A stretch of 64,000 nucleotides of DNA from Kiritimatiellia bacterium (GTDB lineage: Bacteria; Verrucomicrobiota; Kiritimatiellia; UBA8416; YA12-FULL-48-11), in the NCBI GenBank assembly GCA_028716365.1, contig JAQUPZ010000004.1, forward strand, positions 372,001 to 436,000, read 5' to 3'. Shown here piece by piece: positions 8,933 to 17,472 of the stretch; within the stretch, counting starts at the first letter, position 1; each line of letters starts with the position of its first letter. Position numbers and translations under genes: made by a program. Below the pieces are notes generated by a model. The model worked only from the letters and a program-made list of their open reading frames with translations, did no database searches and had not been told where the DNA came from.

Positions 8933-10449
8933 GGCTTAGACTCCTTTTCCTTACTGTTGAATTTCAGGAAGTATAGCAAACGGTAACTTTTAAGCAAATC
9001 GTCACGTTTGTATCCAAATAACCCCATAAGAAAATTCCATTCTTTTTTGCCGCATCCAGCCGAATCCGTGTTCCATGAAAATATGGGGAAAAGAGACCAA
9101 TTTCTTGCATTTTCGCCCTTATTCACACGGTGATAAATACCCCAAAACAATTCATCCTCGCTGTTTTCACCGACCTTATTATGGGAATAAAGAGTCCATA
9201 GCGGGGCCCAATTTCTTTCTATGCCCTGCATCTGTTTTGTCGGCCAAAGGTCAAGTATACGGAAACGATACGAATCGCCTTCCCTGCGATATGACCCCAA
9301 TGGCCATAGTTTGAAATACCTTGCCGTTATATTTTCCTTCACATCACTATCGTTGGGGTTCTTTTCCGTAACTACCTGACTTTCATAAGAAATTACAGGC
9401 AAGATCATGAATCTATTCATTTCCCTCTCACGATCCTTGATAGTTTCTGAATGTACAATCGGCCACAGGAAAAATGACGTTTTTATTCCCTGGAAATCCT
9501 TGTAACCCCATAACGGCCAGATATAAAACTTTTCGGGATTGGCGGAACTGTACTGGATCAATGGCCAGGGGAAATTACCCGACTTCCCCTTTTTGCCGCT
9601 GGTGTATCGGAAAAAAGGCGGTAAATACAGCCAGCTCTCCGCACTGGTAGATTTCATATGGCCGTAAAACGGAAACAAAATGAATCCCTTACCTTCAGAA
9701 CCGGGATAATCATATTTAGTAGAAGTCCAGATTGGCCACATCACCGACTCGCTTCTGGCCCTGTCACCTGTCACCGATCGCATATAGAAAGGGAAAATCC
9801 TGAAACGGCTGATATCTTTACCTGTCGTTTTCGAAAAGAACGGAAAGAGGACATCCGTGGTTTCTACACCATTGACAGATGAAAAGAGGTATAGAGGAAA
9901 TAATGCGAATACTATTTTATCCCTTCCAAGAAACTCGTTGACTTTTCCCCCAATCGGAAATACGGCAAAGTACTTTTCGTGATTAATATCAGTACCATTA
10001 AACAAGAACGGTAAAATCCATAATCGTTTTCTTGAATCCGGATTTGCTTTTTCAAAATTATGACCGAAAGCCAGAATAAACCGCCAATCCAATTCCCCTT
10101 GAAATTCTTTTATCATCCCCAGTGGCCAGACAAATTCACTCAGTTTACGTTTCTTCACAAGATCATTGGTACGGCTATAAAATGGCCTTACAGCCATGAA
10201 TGACATGCCGTTTGTATCTGTCTGCTTTTCAAAGAACGGCCCCATGGCTCTGGTACGGTCACTACTGTCGGGAGATACATCATGACTGACAACAGGACCA
10301 GCATCGTAAAAAGGTACGCTCCCGCTAGATACTGACACACAGGATAATGACATCAAAATCAGCGGAACCAGGAAAAGTCCAGCAGGCCTTCCACATGATA
10401 ATGTGCGGAAAAATTGCGAACCTATTAAACTCGGGCATGCGGTTGCCAT
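8929..10449 (-). CDS. Exported protein of repeated aromatic-Pro motifs, joined to the mla operon; unknown function
   Basis: A 506-residue protein that I cannot assign to a named family. The N-terminus has a hydrophobic segment (GLFLVPLILMSLSCVSVSSG) that could be a signal or imperfect lipoprotein signal. The rest is some 17 copies of a short motif, roughly [hydrophobic]-[W/F]-P-[L/F/I]-[aromatic], about 20-30 residues apart: FVWPLGM, FALFPLYLF, VLFPFFSK, FRIFPFYMR, VMWPIWTS, FILFPFYGH, FYIWPLWGY, FFLWPIVHS, FKLWPLGSY, WSLFPIFSW. Such a pattern suggests repeated beta strands, possibly a barrel or propeller. It starts eight bases after the pyrB stop and its end overlaps the mlaE start, so it is cotranscribed with the lipid transporter. 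A role in the outer membrane or in lipid handling is speculation. Confidence 0.75.
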   Translation of the reverse strand: MATACPSLIGSQFFRTLSCGRPAGLFLVPLILMSLSCVSVSSGSVPFYDAGPVVSHDVSPDSSDRTRAMGPFFEKQTDTNGMSFMAVRPFYSRTNDLVKKRKLSEFVWPLGMIKEFQGELDWRFILAFGHNFEKANPDSRKRLWILPFLFNGTDINHEKYFAVFPIGGKVNEFLGRDKIVFALFPLYLFSSVNGVETTDVLFPFFSKTTGKDISRFRIFPFYMRSVTGDRARSESVMWPIWTSTKYDYPGSEGKGFILFPFYGHMKSTSAESWLYLPPFFRYTSGKKGKSGNFPWPLIQYSSANPEKFYIWPLWGYKDFQGIKTSFFLWPIVHSETIKDREREMNRFMILPVISYESQVVTEKNPNDSDVKENITARYFKLWPLGSYRREGDSYRFRILDLWPTKQMQGIERNWAPLWTLYSHNKVGENSEDELFWGIYHRVNKGENARNWSLFPIFSWNTDSAGCGKKEWNFLMGLFGYKRDDLLKSYRLLYFLKFNSKEKESKP

Positions 10450-10457
10450 GATTTCAG

Positions 10458-11537
10458 TTAAATGTTTTTCCGGCTGTAATGACGAATTTTATCATCGCTG
10501 GCGAAAATGGTTGCGATCAAAGCTGCCCTTATCCACATACCATTTCGCATCTGGCGCCAGTAAACAGCCCGCGGATCATCATCAACGTCGTGAGATATTT
10601 CATTTCTCCTGGGAAAAGGATGCATTATAACCGCGTCCTTTTTTAACAGCACCAGATGACCTACCGTAAAACAGTATTTTGACGTGTCAATTTTCGTGCT
10701 GTCACCTTTTTTGACATCCCACTCATCCTGCACCCGCGTCATGTAAATCGCATCAGCCGACGGGATTGAGCTTTCGAAATCCTCAGATACTTCGTACTTA
10801 ACTCCTGCCGCCTTGAGCATGGCCAGCACATCTTCGCCGATCTGCAGTTGTTTTGGCGCAACAAAGCACTGTTCGACATCGTTATACCTGGTGAGTAATG
10901 ATGCCAGAGATCTTACCGTTCTGCCGCGTGCCAGATCGCCAACAAAAACAATCTTTTTACCGTCAATACCGCCACGTTGTTCGAAACTTCTCTGGAGGGT
11001 GTAAATATCAAGCAACGCCTGGGTCGGATGCTGATCCTTTCCTGAACCCGCGTTGATTATCGGTACCGGCCGGTCGGTATTTGAAAGCACCCATGCCATT
11101 CTCTCTGCAAGACCACCAATCTCGCTTCTCATGATGATAAGGTCAAAATACGAACTGAATGTTCTTACCGAATCTTCACGCGATTCGCCCTTGAACTCGC
11201 TTGAAGTTGCGGTATCCCTTACTTCACCGATACTCATACCGAGGATTTCACAGGCCGAACAGAATGAAAGGAATGTCCTGGTACTCGGCTGACTGAAGTA
11301 AAGCATTGCCCTCTTGTGAGATAAAAGATCACGTAAAAATTTCATTCCAGTTTTTGTCTTTGCAATAAATCTTACCTGCGTGGCAAGGGCTCCAAGCATA
11401 TCAAGCTGTTCCCTGTTAAATTGCTGAGCCGTAAGGACATGCGCAGGACGCTCATTTTCGACGAGATACGGAGCCTTGTCTGCAGGGGCAATTTTATTGA
11501 ATTCATCCCACGAGATTTCACTCAAACGCCTGCTCAT
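10458..11537 (-). CDS. pyrB: Aspartate carbamoyltransferase, catalytic chain
   Basis: A 359-residue enzyme joining carbamoyl phosphate to aspartate in pyrimidine synthesis. Carbamoyl-phosphate motifs are FSQPSTRT and HPTQALLD; the aspartate-side motifs RVQDEW and HPFPRRNEI are of the ATCase rather than OTCase type. It is about 50 residues longer than E. coli PyrB, mostly as an N-terminal extension. Two deviations stand out: the usual acidic residue before (P/A)STRT is Gln, and the Arg after STRT is Phe. The start overlaps the argF stop as ATGA. No pyrI regulatory chain is nearby. Confidence 0.88.
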   Translation of the reverse strand: MSRRLSEISWDEFNKIAPADKAPYLVENERPAHVLTAQQFNREQLDMLGALATQVRFIAKTKTGMKFLRDLLSHKRAMLYFSQPSTRTFLSFCSACEILGMSIGEVRDTATSSEFKGESREDSVRTFSSYFDLIIMRSEIGGLAERMAWVLSNTDRPVPIINAGSGKDQHPTQALLDIYTLQRSFEQRGGIDGKKIVFVGDLARGRTVRSLASLLTRYNDVEQCFVAPKQLQIGEDVLAMLKAAGVKYEVSEDFESSIPSADAIYMTRVQDEWDVKKGDSTKIDTSKYCFTVGHLVLLKKDAVIMHPFPRRNEISHDVDDDPRAVYWRQMRNGMWIRAALIATIFASDDKIRHYSRKNI

Positions 11538-12577
11538 TTACGTTTCACCGCCTTTCTTACAATCGACGACTTTACCACATTCTTGGCAGGTCCGAGCGCT
11601 GCCACAAACAAGGCCTTTATTGTATGAACCCTGTTCTCGGCTTCGTCAAAGACCTTCGAAAACGGGGCCTCAAACACGTCGTTTGTAACCTCCAAGGCAC
11701 CTATGTCGCTTGTAATCTCGGTGTTTTTGTCATGAAATGCAGGCAGACAATGGAGGAAAATAATTTTATTTTTCTCAAGATTGCCTGTTTTCTGCATCAC
11801 TTTCATATTCACCTGATATGGCCTGAGAAGCTTCAACCTCTCGGCAAATTTTGACTCTTCCCCCATTGACACCCATACATCGGTGTAAATAACATTTGCC
11901 CCGGCAACTGCAGTTTCAATATTATGAACAATAGAGATCGTACACTTGTTGCGTGCAGCGATTTCTTCAGCCCCATCTATCAAATCCTGCTGGGGTGACA
12001 GTTCTGGCGGTGTACAGTTGACAAAGTGCACTCCTGCCTTGGCACAACCCACCATAAGCGAATTCGCCACGTTGTTGCGACCATCTCCGGCATAGACAAG
12101 TTTCAATCCTTTCAACCTGCCGAATGCCTCCCGTACGGTCATAAGATCTGCCAATACCTGTGTGGGATGCGACTCATCAGTCAGTCCATTCCATACCGGT
12201 ACTCCTGAATATTTCTGAAGCTTCTCAACTGTCTCATGCTTGTAACCACGGAATAGAATACCATCAAACATTCTTCCCAAAACTCGGGCTGTATCTGCAA
12301 CTGATTCCTTACCACCGAGATGTATTTCCCTTGAAGAGAGATACTCTGCGCGCCCTCCCTCGTCAGCCGCCGCAACTCCCGCCGCACATCGTGTCCTCGT
12401 AGACATCTTTTCGAATACAAGAGCGATATTTTTTCGCTCAAGAAGGTTTCCTTTTATTCCTGCTTTCTTTTTCTTTTTCAATTCGTCGGCAAGATCTATC
12501 AGGTAAATGAACTCTTCGTCTGTAATATCATAGAGCTTCATCAATCCCTTGCCATGCATATCTATTCTGGTTTTCAT
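11534..12577 (-). CDS. argF: Ornithine carbamoyltransferase
   Basis: A 347-residue enzyme making citrulline from ornithine and carbamoyl phosphate (arginine synthesis, or the reverse in arginine breakdown). Diagnostic motifs are EKMSTRTR (carbamoyl phosphate), HPTQVLADL and the OTC-specific HCLPAFHD. I chose the ATG at 12577 because GGGAGAAG precedes it at good spacing and the protein then begins MKTRIDMHGKGLMKLYDIT; two upstream ATGs are possible but less likely. It heads a minus-strand series with pyrB, two carbamoyl-phosphate users translated in tandem. Confidence 0.92.
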   Translation of the reverse strand: MKTRIDMHGKGLMKLYDITDEEFIYLIDLADELKKKKKAGIKGNLLERKNIALVFEKMSTRTRCAAGVAAADEGGRAEYLSSREIHLGGKESVADTARVLGRMFDGILFRGYKHETVEKLQKYSGVPVWNGLTDESHPTQVLADLMTVREAFGRLKGLKLVYAGDGRNNVANSLMVGCAKAGVHFVNCTPPELSPQQDLIDGAEEIAARNKCTISIVHNIETAVAGANVIYTDVWVSMGEESKFAERLKLLRPYQVNMKVMQKTGNLEKNKIIFLHCLPAFHDKNTEITSDIGALEVTNDVFEAPFSKVFDEAENRVHTIKALFVAALGPAKNVVKSSIVRKAVKRK

Positions 12578-12728
12578 CTCTTCTCCCATGATCGGACCAC
12601 ACAATTATCAAATCAGGATATTACCGACTGATCAGCCGGAAAGGCAAAACAAATATGACGCTTTGAGGACTGCCACCCACCGTTTCTTTGAGAAATAACG
12701 ACTACGGTTGCCCTGGCTTATTCAGAAT

Positions 12729-13292
12729 TCAAGATTTTTTTGATGCCTGCAAACGCCTTTCAGACATAAAATCCCATACAATAAATAAAACCGCTGTCAC
12801 CAGCGCAACAACCATAACTACTCGCCCTGATGCCAGTATAACGCGCGCAATCTTAACATCCATTGAAAGAATGTGTAATTGATCCAGAATATACATCCAG
12901 TCGTGTCCCTCAATATCCGTCCCGGTCGCCCCTCCCAGAAGAATTAAACGCGATGCCCTTGCATCATTTATATAAGGAGCCACATCAACAAGACTCTGAC
13001 CGAACCACCACAGGCAGATAGCCGCCGAAAAACGATCACGGTTTTTGACAAGGAAAGCAATGGATAGTGCCATTGGAACCGCAAGCTGACCGATGGTGCC
13101 CCCTAGATAATGTATCATCTCTGGAGTCCACGCTAACAGGACATGGCCCGCCTCGTGGAATACGGTATGAATCAAGTGTATAAAACCCGGTTTGTCACCA
13201 AGTTCAAGCATGGTAGCGGTAAGGAAATACCAACTATACGATGAAAGACCTGCAACCAGCAAAGCTCTGAATATCAATTTTGCCATTTCCAT
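12729..13292 (-). CDS. Small M50-like membrane protein with an HEAGH motif
   Basis: A 187-residue protein with about five hydrophobic segments. HTVFHEAGH near residue 47 matches the HExxH zinc site of M50/M50B-like intramembrane metalloproteases, placed after the first membrane helix. A clear second motif (NPxPxxxLDG) of true site-2 proteases is not visible; a possible third ligand region is LVDVAPYIND. It may therefore be a noncatalytic or divergent M50B-like protein. A second ATG six bases in, preceded by GGGGATGGAA, is an equally good start. It stands alone, 152 bases upstream of argF and divergent from the DUF89 gene. Confidence 0.6.
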   Translation of the reverse strand: MEMAKLIFRALLVAGLSSYSWYFLTATMLELGDKPGFIHLIHTVFHEAGHVLLAWTPEMIHYLGGTIGQLAVPMALSIAFLVKNRDRFSAAICLWWFGQSLVDVAPYINDARASRLILLGGATGTDIEGHDWMYILDQLHILSMDVKIARVILASGRVVMVVALVTAVLFIVWDFMSERRLQASKKS

Positions 13293-13416
13293 CCCCGGTG
13301 TTTGTTAATGAATCGTAATTCACGTATATCCATGGTCAAGCATCAAAGATCATTTTATATCCTTGTCCTTTTTCTTCTTCCATCTATCACTTCCTTTTGT
13401 TTTCATACACCCCCTT

Positions 13417-14280
13417 ATGAAGGCTAAACCAGATTGCGTCGTATGCATGTTCCGGCAGGCCCTAAACACAGCCCGGTTACTTACCAATAACCAGGATATT
13501 CAACTCCGGATACTCGCAAAAGTTGCCGATTCAATAAAAAAAGTTTCGCTTGATAAAACGCCTGCCGCATTATGCAAGCCGGTTTATTTGACTGTCGCAG
13601 AAATCACCGGGAAAAAGGATCCATACGAGAAACTGAAACGGGAAACCAACAGGGCCGCTCTTGCATTACTGCCGGAACTCAGGAAATTCGTTAGAAAATC
13701 ACCGGATCCGCTGGATGCCGCGATTCATGTTGCTGTTGCAGGAAATATAATCGACCTGGGCATCGGTCATTCTTTTGACTTCACCAGAGATATCAAAGAA
13801 ATACTGGAGATCATGAAACAGAAATTCGCCATTTCCGCACTGGATGATTTCCGAAATGAACTGGGCCGCAATCGAAAACTCCTGTATCTCGGTGACAATG
13901 CCGGAGAAATTATTTTCGATTGCATACTGGTTGAACAACTTATTAAAACGGACACCGAAGTGACTTTTGCCGTAAAATCCAGCCCAATCATCAATGACGC
14001 CACCATGAAGGACGCTCGAACTGCCGGCTTGACAAAACTTGTCCGGGTAATTGAAACAGGCGGAAATGACGTCGGAATCGACTGGGACAATGTGTCCAAA
14101 GAATTCATGCAAACAGTCAAACAAGCCGACATAATCCTGGCAAAAGGACACGGTAACTTTGAAACCTGCGATGATCGTCCTGAAAACTTTTATTTCCTGT
14201 TAAAATCCAAGTGTGACATCGTAACCAACGAGCTAGGTATAGAACTGGGCGATCTGGTCTTCAAACGCACCCATTGTTAA
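13417..14280 (+). CDS. DUF89 / ARMT1-like damage-control phosphatase family protein
   Basis: A 287-residue protein. The N-terminus KPDCVVCMFRQALNTAR carries the CxxC motif of the archaeal/bacterial DUF89 branch, and the core motifs LGDNAGEIIFD and AKGHGNFET are those of the metal-dependent DUF89 phosphatase fold. Family members remove damaged phosphometabolites; the substrate here is unknown. I prefer the ATG at 13417 (MKAKPDC) over an upstream one at 13363 that would add a non-homologous hydrophobic leader. No clear Shine-Dalgarno is visible. Confidence 0.8.
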   Translation: MKAKPDCVVCMFRQALNTARLLTNNQDIQLRILAKVADSIKKVSLDKTPAALCKPVYLTVAEITGKKDPYEKLKRETNRAALALLPELRKFVRKSPDPLDAAIHVAVAGNIIDLGIGHSFDFTRDIKEILEIMKQKFAISALDDFRNELGRNRKLLYLGDNAGEIIFDCILVEQLIKTDTEVTFAVKSSPIINDATMKDARTAGLTKLVRVIETGGNDVGIDWDNVSKEFMQTVKQADIILAKGHGNFETCDDRPENFYFLLKSKCDIVTNELGIELGDLVFKRTHC

Positions 14281-14304
14281 GAATCAGTTTTCCGCTCTTT
14301 TTCC

Positions 14305-14333
14305 TTTTTGAATCATTCCCGTCCGTTTATAAT
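14305..14333 (+). promoter_or_regulatory. Candidate promoter of lpxI with possible leaderless start
   Basis: A perfect TATAAT at 14328-14333 ends six bases before the lpxI ATG at 14340. A poor -35 candidate TTTTTG (14305-14310) lies 17 bases upstream. No Shine-Dalgarno precedes the ATG, so transcription starting at or next to the A of the start codon would give a leaderless mRNA. Prediction from sequence only. Confidence 0.4.
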
Positions 14334-14339
14334 GCATAT

Positions 14340-15182
14340 ATGAATAGTTCTGCCCCGGATGTCTTAGGTCTTATAGCAGGTAAAGGTGTTTATCCTCTCC
14401 TGCTGGCCGAATCCGCCAAAAAACAGGGAATAAAACACGTTTTCGCCGTGGCTTTTAAAGGCGAAACCGAACGCGCAATCGAAAAATACGCCGATGAAGT
14501 TCAATGGATACATCTCGGCATGCTCGAAAAAATGCTAGACGCACTTTCCACAAGCGGAGTCAAGCATGCCGTCATGGCAGGCCAAATCACGCCAACCCAT
14601 CTTTTCAACCTGCGAATGGATTCAAAAATGTTGTCTCTCCTGAAGAACTTGCCCGTGCGAAATGCTGAAACGATTTTCGGAGCTGTTGCAGGCGAACTTA
14701 AATCCATTGGCATCGAGCTGATGCCGGCATCAATGTTCATGGAATCACATATGCCGGAAGCAGGCCTGCTTTCACGGAGGGAACCTACAGAAGTCGAAAA
14801 GAACGATATTGAAATCGGGCTAAAGGTTGCAAGGACAACCAGCGGGCTGGACATCGGCCAGACGGTAGTTATTAAACAAGGTACCATACTGGCTGTTGAG
14901 GCATTTGAAGGAACCGACGAGACAATTGAACGCGCAGGCAGGCTTGGCGGACAGGATGCGGTTGTAATCAAGGTGGCCAAGCAGGGACACGACATGCGTT
15001 TCGATATACCGGTAATTGGCCTGCATACAATGAAACTACTAAAACAGATCAGGGCCGGCACTCTTGCAGTTGAAGCTGGCCGTGCAATCCTTCTTGAACG
15101 TGAAAAAATTATTGAACAAATCAACAGAATGAATATGTGCCTCATAGCAGTTAAAATCCAATCGACGATAGAGGAATTATGA
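14340..15182 (+). CDS. lpxI: UDP-2,3-diacylglucosamine pyrophosphatase LpxI (DUF1009 family)
   Basis: A 280-residue enzyme that makes lipid X from UDP-2,3-diacylglucosamine, the step before LpxB in lipid A synthesis; it replaces LpxH. The protein starts APDVLGLIAGKGVYPLLLAE, and the family's motifs ARTTSGLDIGQTVVIK, AVEAFEGTDETIERAG and DMRFDIPVIGLHT are present. I prefer the ATG at 14340; starting at 14274 would overlap the previous gene and add an unrelated 22-residue leader. The stop overlaps the next start as ATGA. Confidence 0.93.
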   Translation: MNSSAPDVLGLIAGKGVYPLLLAESAKKQGIKHVFAVAFKGETERAIEKYADEVQWIHLGMLEKMLDALSTSGVKHAVMAGQITPTHLFNLRMDSKMLSLLKNLPVRNAETIFGAVAGELKSIGIELMPASMFMESHMPEAGLLSRREPTEVEKNDIEIGLKVARTTSGLDIGQTVVIKQGTILAVEAFEGTDETIERAGRLGGQDAVVIKVAKQGHDMRFDIPVIGLHTMKLLKQIRAGTLAVEAGRAILLEREKIIEQINRMNMCLIAVKIQSTIEEL

Positions 15183-16138
15183 TACACGACAGCAGAAAGA
15201 AAATAAGGGTCGGGGTATTCGGAGTCGGCAGCCTGGGACAACATCATGCCCGCATTTACTCATCACTGGAAAATGCCGAGCTTATCGGCGTTTACGATGT
15301 TGATAAAGACCGCGCAATTCAGATCGCACAGGCACATGGCACAAAACCTTTTGAATCATTCGATGAACTGGCCGCGAGGGTAGAGGCCGCCAGCGTTGCA
15401 GTTCCGACGGATCATCATTTCGACGTTGCTTCAAAACTTATGGACCGGAATATTCATCTTCTGGTTGAGAAACCAATCGCGGTTACAACGTCCGAGGCTG
15501 AAAAAATGGTGGCGCTGGCGCGCCAGAAGGAAATAATCCTGCAGGTCGGACATATAGAACGATTCAATCCTGTAATGAAATTTCTCGAACACAATCTGTC
15601 AGCACCGCGATTCATAGAGGCAATCAGGCTAGCACCCTACCCACCGCCACGGGAAACCGGTATGCCGCGGGGAACGGAGGTCAGCGTTATTCTTGACCTG
15701 ATGATACACGATCTGGACATCATCCTCCATCTCGTCCGTTCACCGGTTAAGGAAATACACGCCGTCGGAGTACCTGTACTAAGTCCCACCGAGGACATTG
15801 CCAACGTACGGCTTCTCTTTGAAAGCGGTTGCGTCGCCAATATCACCGCCAGCCGTATCAGCCAGGAGCGTATGCGTAAAATCAGGGTATTCCAGCAGGA
15901 TACTTATGTTTCGCTGGACTACATGAACCAGACTGGACAGCTCTGCAGGAAAGTCGGGAAAGGGATAGAAGCCATGACTGTGCCGATTGAAAAAGGTGAA
16001 CCGCTCGCAAGGGAACTTGATTCGTTCCTGAAGTGCGTTCTCACGCGCGGAACACCGATTGTCACAGGTATACATGCATCGGAAGCATTGAAACTGGCGG
16101 TGATGATTCGCCATCAAATGACAGAATCCCCATCATGA
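15179..16138 (+). CDS. Gfo/Idh/MocA family oxidoreductase within the lipid A gene block
   Basis: A 319-residue cytoplasmic oxidoreductase without signal peptide. It shows the NAD-binding GVFGVGSLGQHHARIY, the lysine motif LLVEKPIAV and the active-site-like DLMIHDLDIILHL. It is translationally coupled to lpxI and followed 36 bases later by lpxB, so it very likely acts on a lipid A or UDP-sugar intermediate. GnnA, the UDP-GlcNAc 3-dehydrogenase for 3-amino lipid A, is a member of the same broad superfamily, but its aminotransferase partner GnnB is not in the window, so that function is only a hypothesis. This gene order between lpxI and lpxB is, as I recall, seen in other phyla too. Confidence 0.85.
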   Translation: MIHDSRKKIRVGVFGVGSLGQHHARIYSSLENAELIGVYDVDKDRAIQIAQAHGTKPFESFDELAARVEAASVAVPTDHHFDVASKLMDRNIHLLVEKPIAVTTSEAEKMVALARQKEIILQVGHIERFNPVMKFLEHNLSAPRFIEAIRLAPYPPPRETGMPRGTEVSVILDLMIHDLDIILHLVRSPVKEIHAVGVPVLSPTEDIANVRLLFESGCVANITASRISQERMRKIRVFQQDTYVSLDYMNQTGQLCRKVGKGIEAMTVPIEKGEPLARELDSFLKCVLTRGTPIVTGIHASEALKLAVMIRHQMTESPS

Positions 16139-16174
16139 TAAATTCGACAGAGAACAACAAAGGTACAAAGAGAA

Positions 16175-17338
16175 ATGAATGAGCAAAATACTAATGACCT
16201 GAAAAGTCCATCAATCATGATCATCGCCGGTGAAATATCCGGTGACATGCATGCTTCTATGCTCGTCCGGGCAATAAAAGAACGTAAACCAGAGACCGTC
16301 ATATACGGTATTGGAGGGGAACGCATGCGAACGGAAGGCGTCGAAACTTTCTACGATATAGAAGACATGGCTGTCATGGGTTTTTGGGAAGTGTTTAAAC
16401 GATTCTTCTTCTTCAGCCGTGTTTTTAATCAAATGCTGAAAGTCGCATGCGAACGGAAACCGGACGCCGTTATTCTGGTTGATTATCCGGGTTTCAATCT
16501 TCGGTTTGCTGAAAAAGTTCACGCCATGGGAATCAAAACCATTTATTACATATGCCCGCAGGTCTGGGCATGGAACCAGTCGCGCATACCGAAGATGGTA
16601 CAATTCGTGGATCGCCTGATTTCGATCTTTCCATTTGAGGCAGAATATTTTGATGGAACAAAACTGAAGGTTGATTATGTCGGACATCCGCTGGTTGATG
16701 AAGTCATCCCGTACCTGACCGGTGACACCCTTAAACTACCATGGCAGGACGGTAAACCACGTGTTGCCATTCTTCCCGGTAGTCGCAAGAATGAAATAGA
16801 ACGAATCCTTCCTGTAATGTGGAAAACCATGGTAGAGGTTGAGAAACAACACCCCAATGCCAGTTTTATTATAGCCACACCTTCTGAGGAAATCGCAGAG
16901 TTCATTCGAAATAAACTGGCGACACTTTCACGAGGACCCGACCGCTGTGAAATAGTTGTCGACCAGACAAGGCATGTCTTACGGCAGGCCACTGCGGCGA
17001 TGGTGGCATCAGGTACAGCAACAATCGAGACTGCGCTCATGCAATGTCCGATGGTGATTATATACGTTGTATCCCGCCTCACTTATTTCTTCGCAAAGAG
17101 GCTCATCAAGGTAAAGAACATAGGCATGGTCAATATCGTGGCGGGAACTCGACTCTGTCCTGAGTTCATACAGAATAAGGCAAAACCGGTCGATATAGCC
17201 AAAGCGATGAATTCTCTGCTCGTTGATACCCCTGACAGGGGCTTCATGGTGATAAAACTTAAGGAAGTCTCGGACGCTCTCGGTGAAGGCGGTGCCGCTG
17301 AACGCGCTGCAGATATCATTGTTGATGAAATAAGCTGA
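16175..17338 (+). CDS. lpxB: Lipid-A-disaccharide synthase
   Basis: A 387-residue GT19 glycosyltransferase joining UDP-2,3-diacylglucosamine and lipid X into the lipid A disaccharide. Characteristic segments are MIIAGEISGDMHASMLV, AVMGFWEVFKRF, YYICPQVWAWNQSRI, VGHPLVDE and LPGSRKNEI. Length is normal for LpxB. It closes the lpxI - oxidoreductase - lpxB block, acting at the inner face of the cytoplasmic membrane. Confidence 0.96.
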   Translation: MNEQNTNDLKSPSIMIIAGEISGDMHASMLVRAIKERKPETVIYGIGGERMRTEGVETFYDIEDMAVMGFWEVFKRFFFFSRVFNQMLKVACERKPDAVILVDYPGFNLRFAEKVHAMGIKTIYYICPQVWAWNQSRIPKMVQFVDRLISIFPFEAEYFDGTKLKVDYVGHPLVDEVIPYLTGDTLKLPWQDGKPRVAILPGSRKNEIERILPVMWKTMVEVEKQHPNASFIIATPSEEIAEFIRNKLATLSRGPDRCEIVVDQTRHVLRQATAAMVASGTATIETALMQCPMVIIYVVSRLTYFFAKRLIKVKNIGMVNIVAGTRLCPEFIQNKAKPVDIAKAMNSLLVDTPDRGFMVIKLKEVSDALGEGGAAERAADIIVDEIS

Positions 17339-17423
17339 TCCCATCAGAATCAATTCAAGAGGATCACCGGAACGACACCAGCCAAGGCATGGGAAAAATA
17401 TGTCGCTTCAACCATTAGTGGTG

Positions 17424-17429
17424 TATAAT
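17424..17429 (+). promoter_or_regulatory. Candidate -10 element upstream of the Tat-type oxidoreductase
   Basis: A perfect TATAAT 43 bases before the start codon at 17473, in the 134-base gap after lpxB. I see no good -35 at 17 bases, so this is only a candidate. It would give a leader of about 37 bases that includes the GGAGG site at 17460-17464. Confidence 0.35.
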
Positions 17430-17472
17430 ATTTAATCAGCCAAAGAAAAACCAGTTATTGGAGGTCAACACG

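Noticed and set aside
13363..13416. N-terminal signal peptide on the DUF89 protein
   Set aside because: The hydrophobic leader comes from an upstream ATG; DUF89 proteins are cytoplasmic and the conserved KPDCVVC start fits the ATG at 13417.
14501..15247. 248-codon open frame on the minus strand
   Set aside because: It lies antisense to lpxI, is Ser/Pro-rich without recognisable motifs, and the plus-strand gene is secure.
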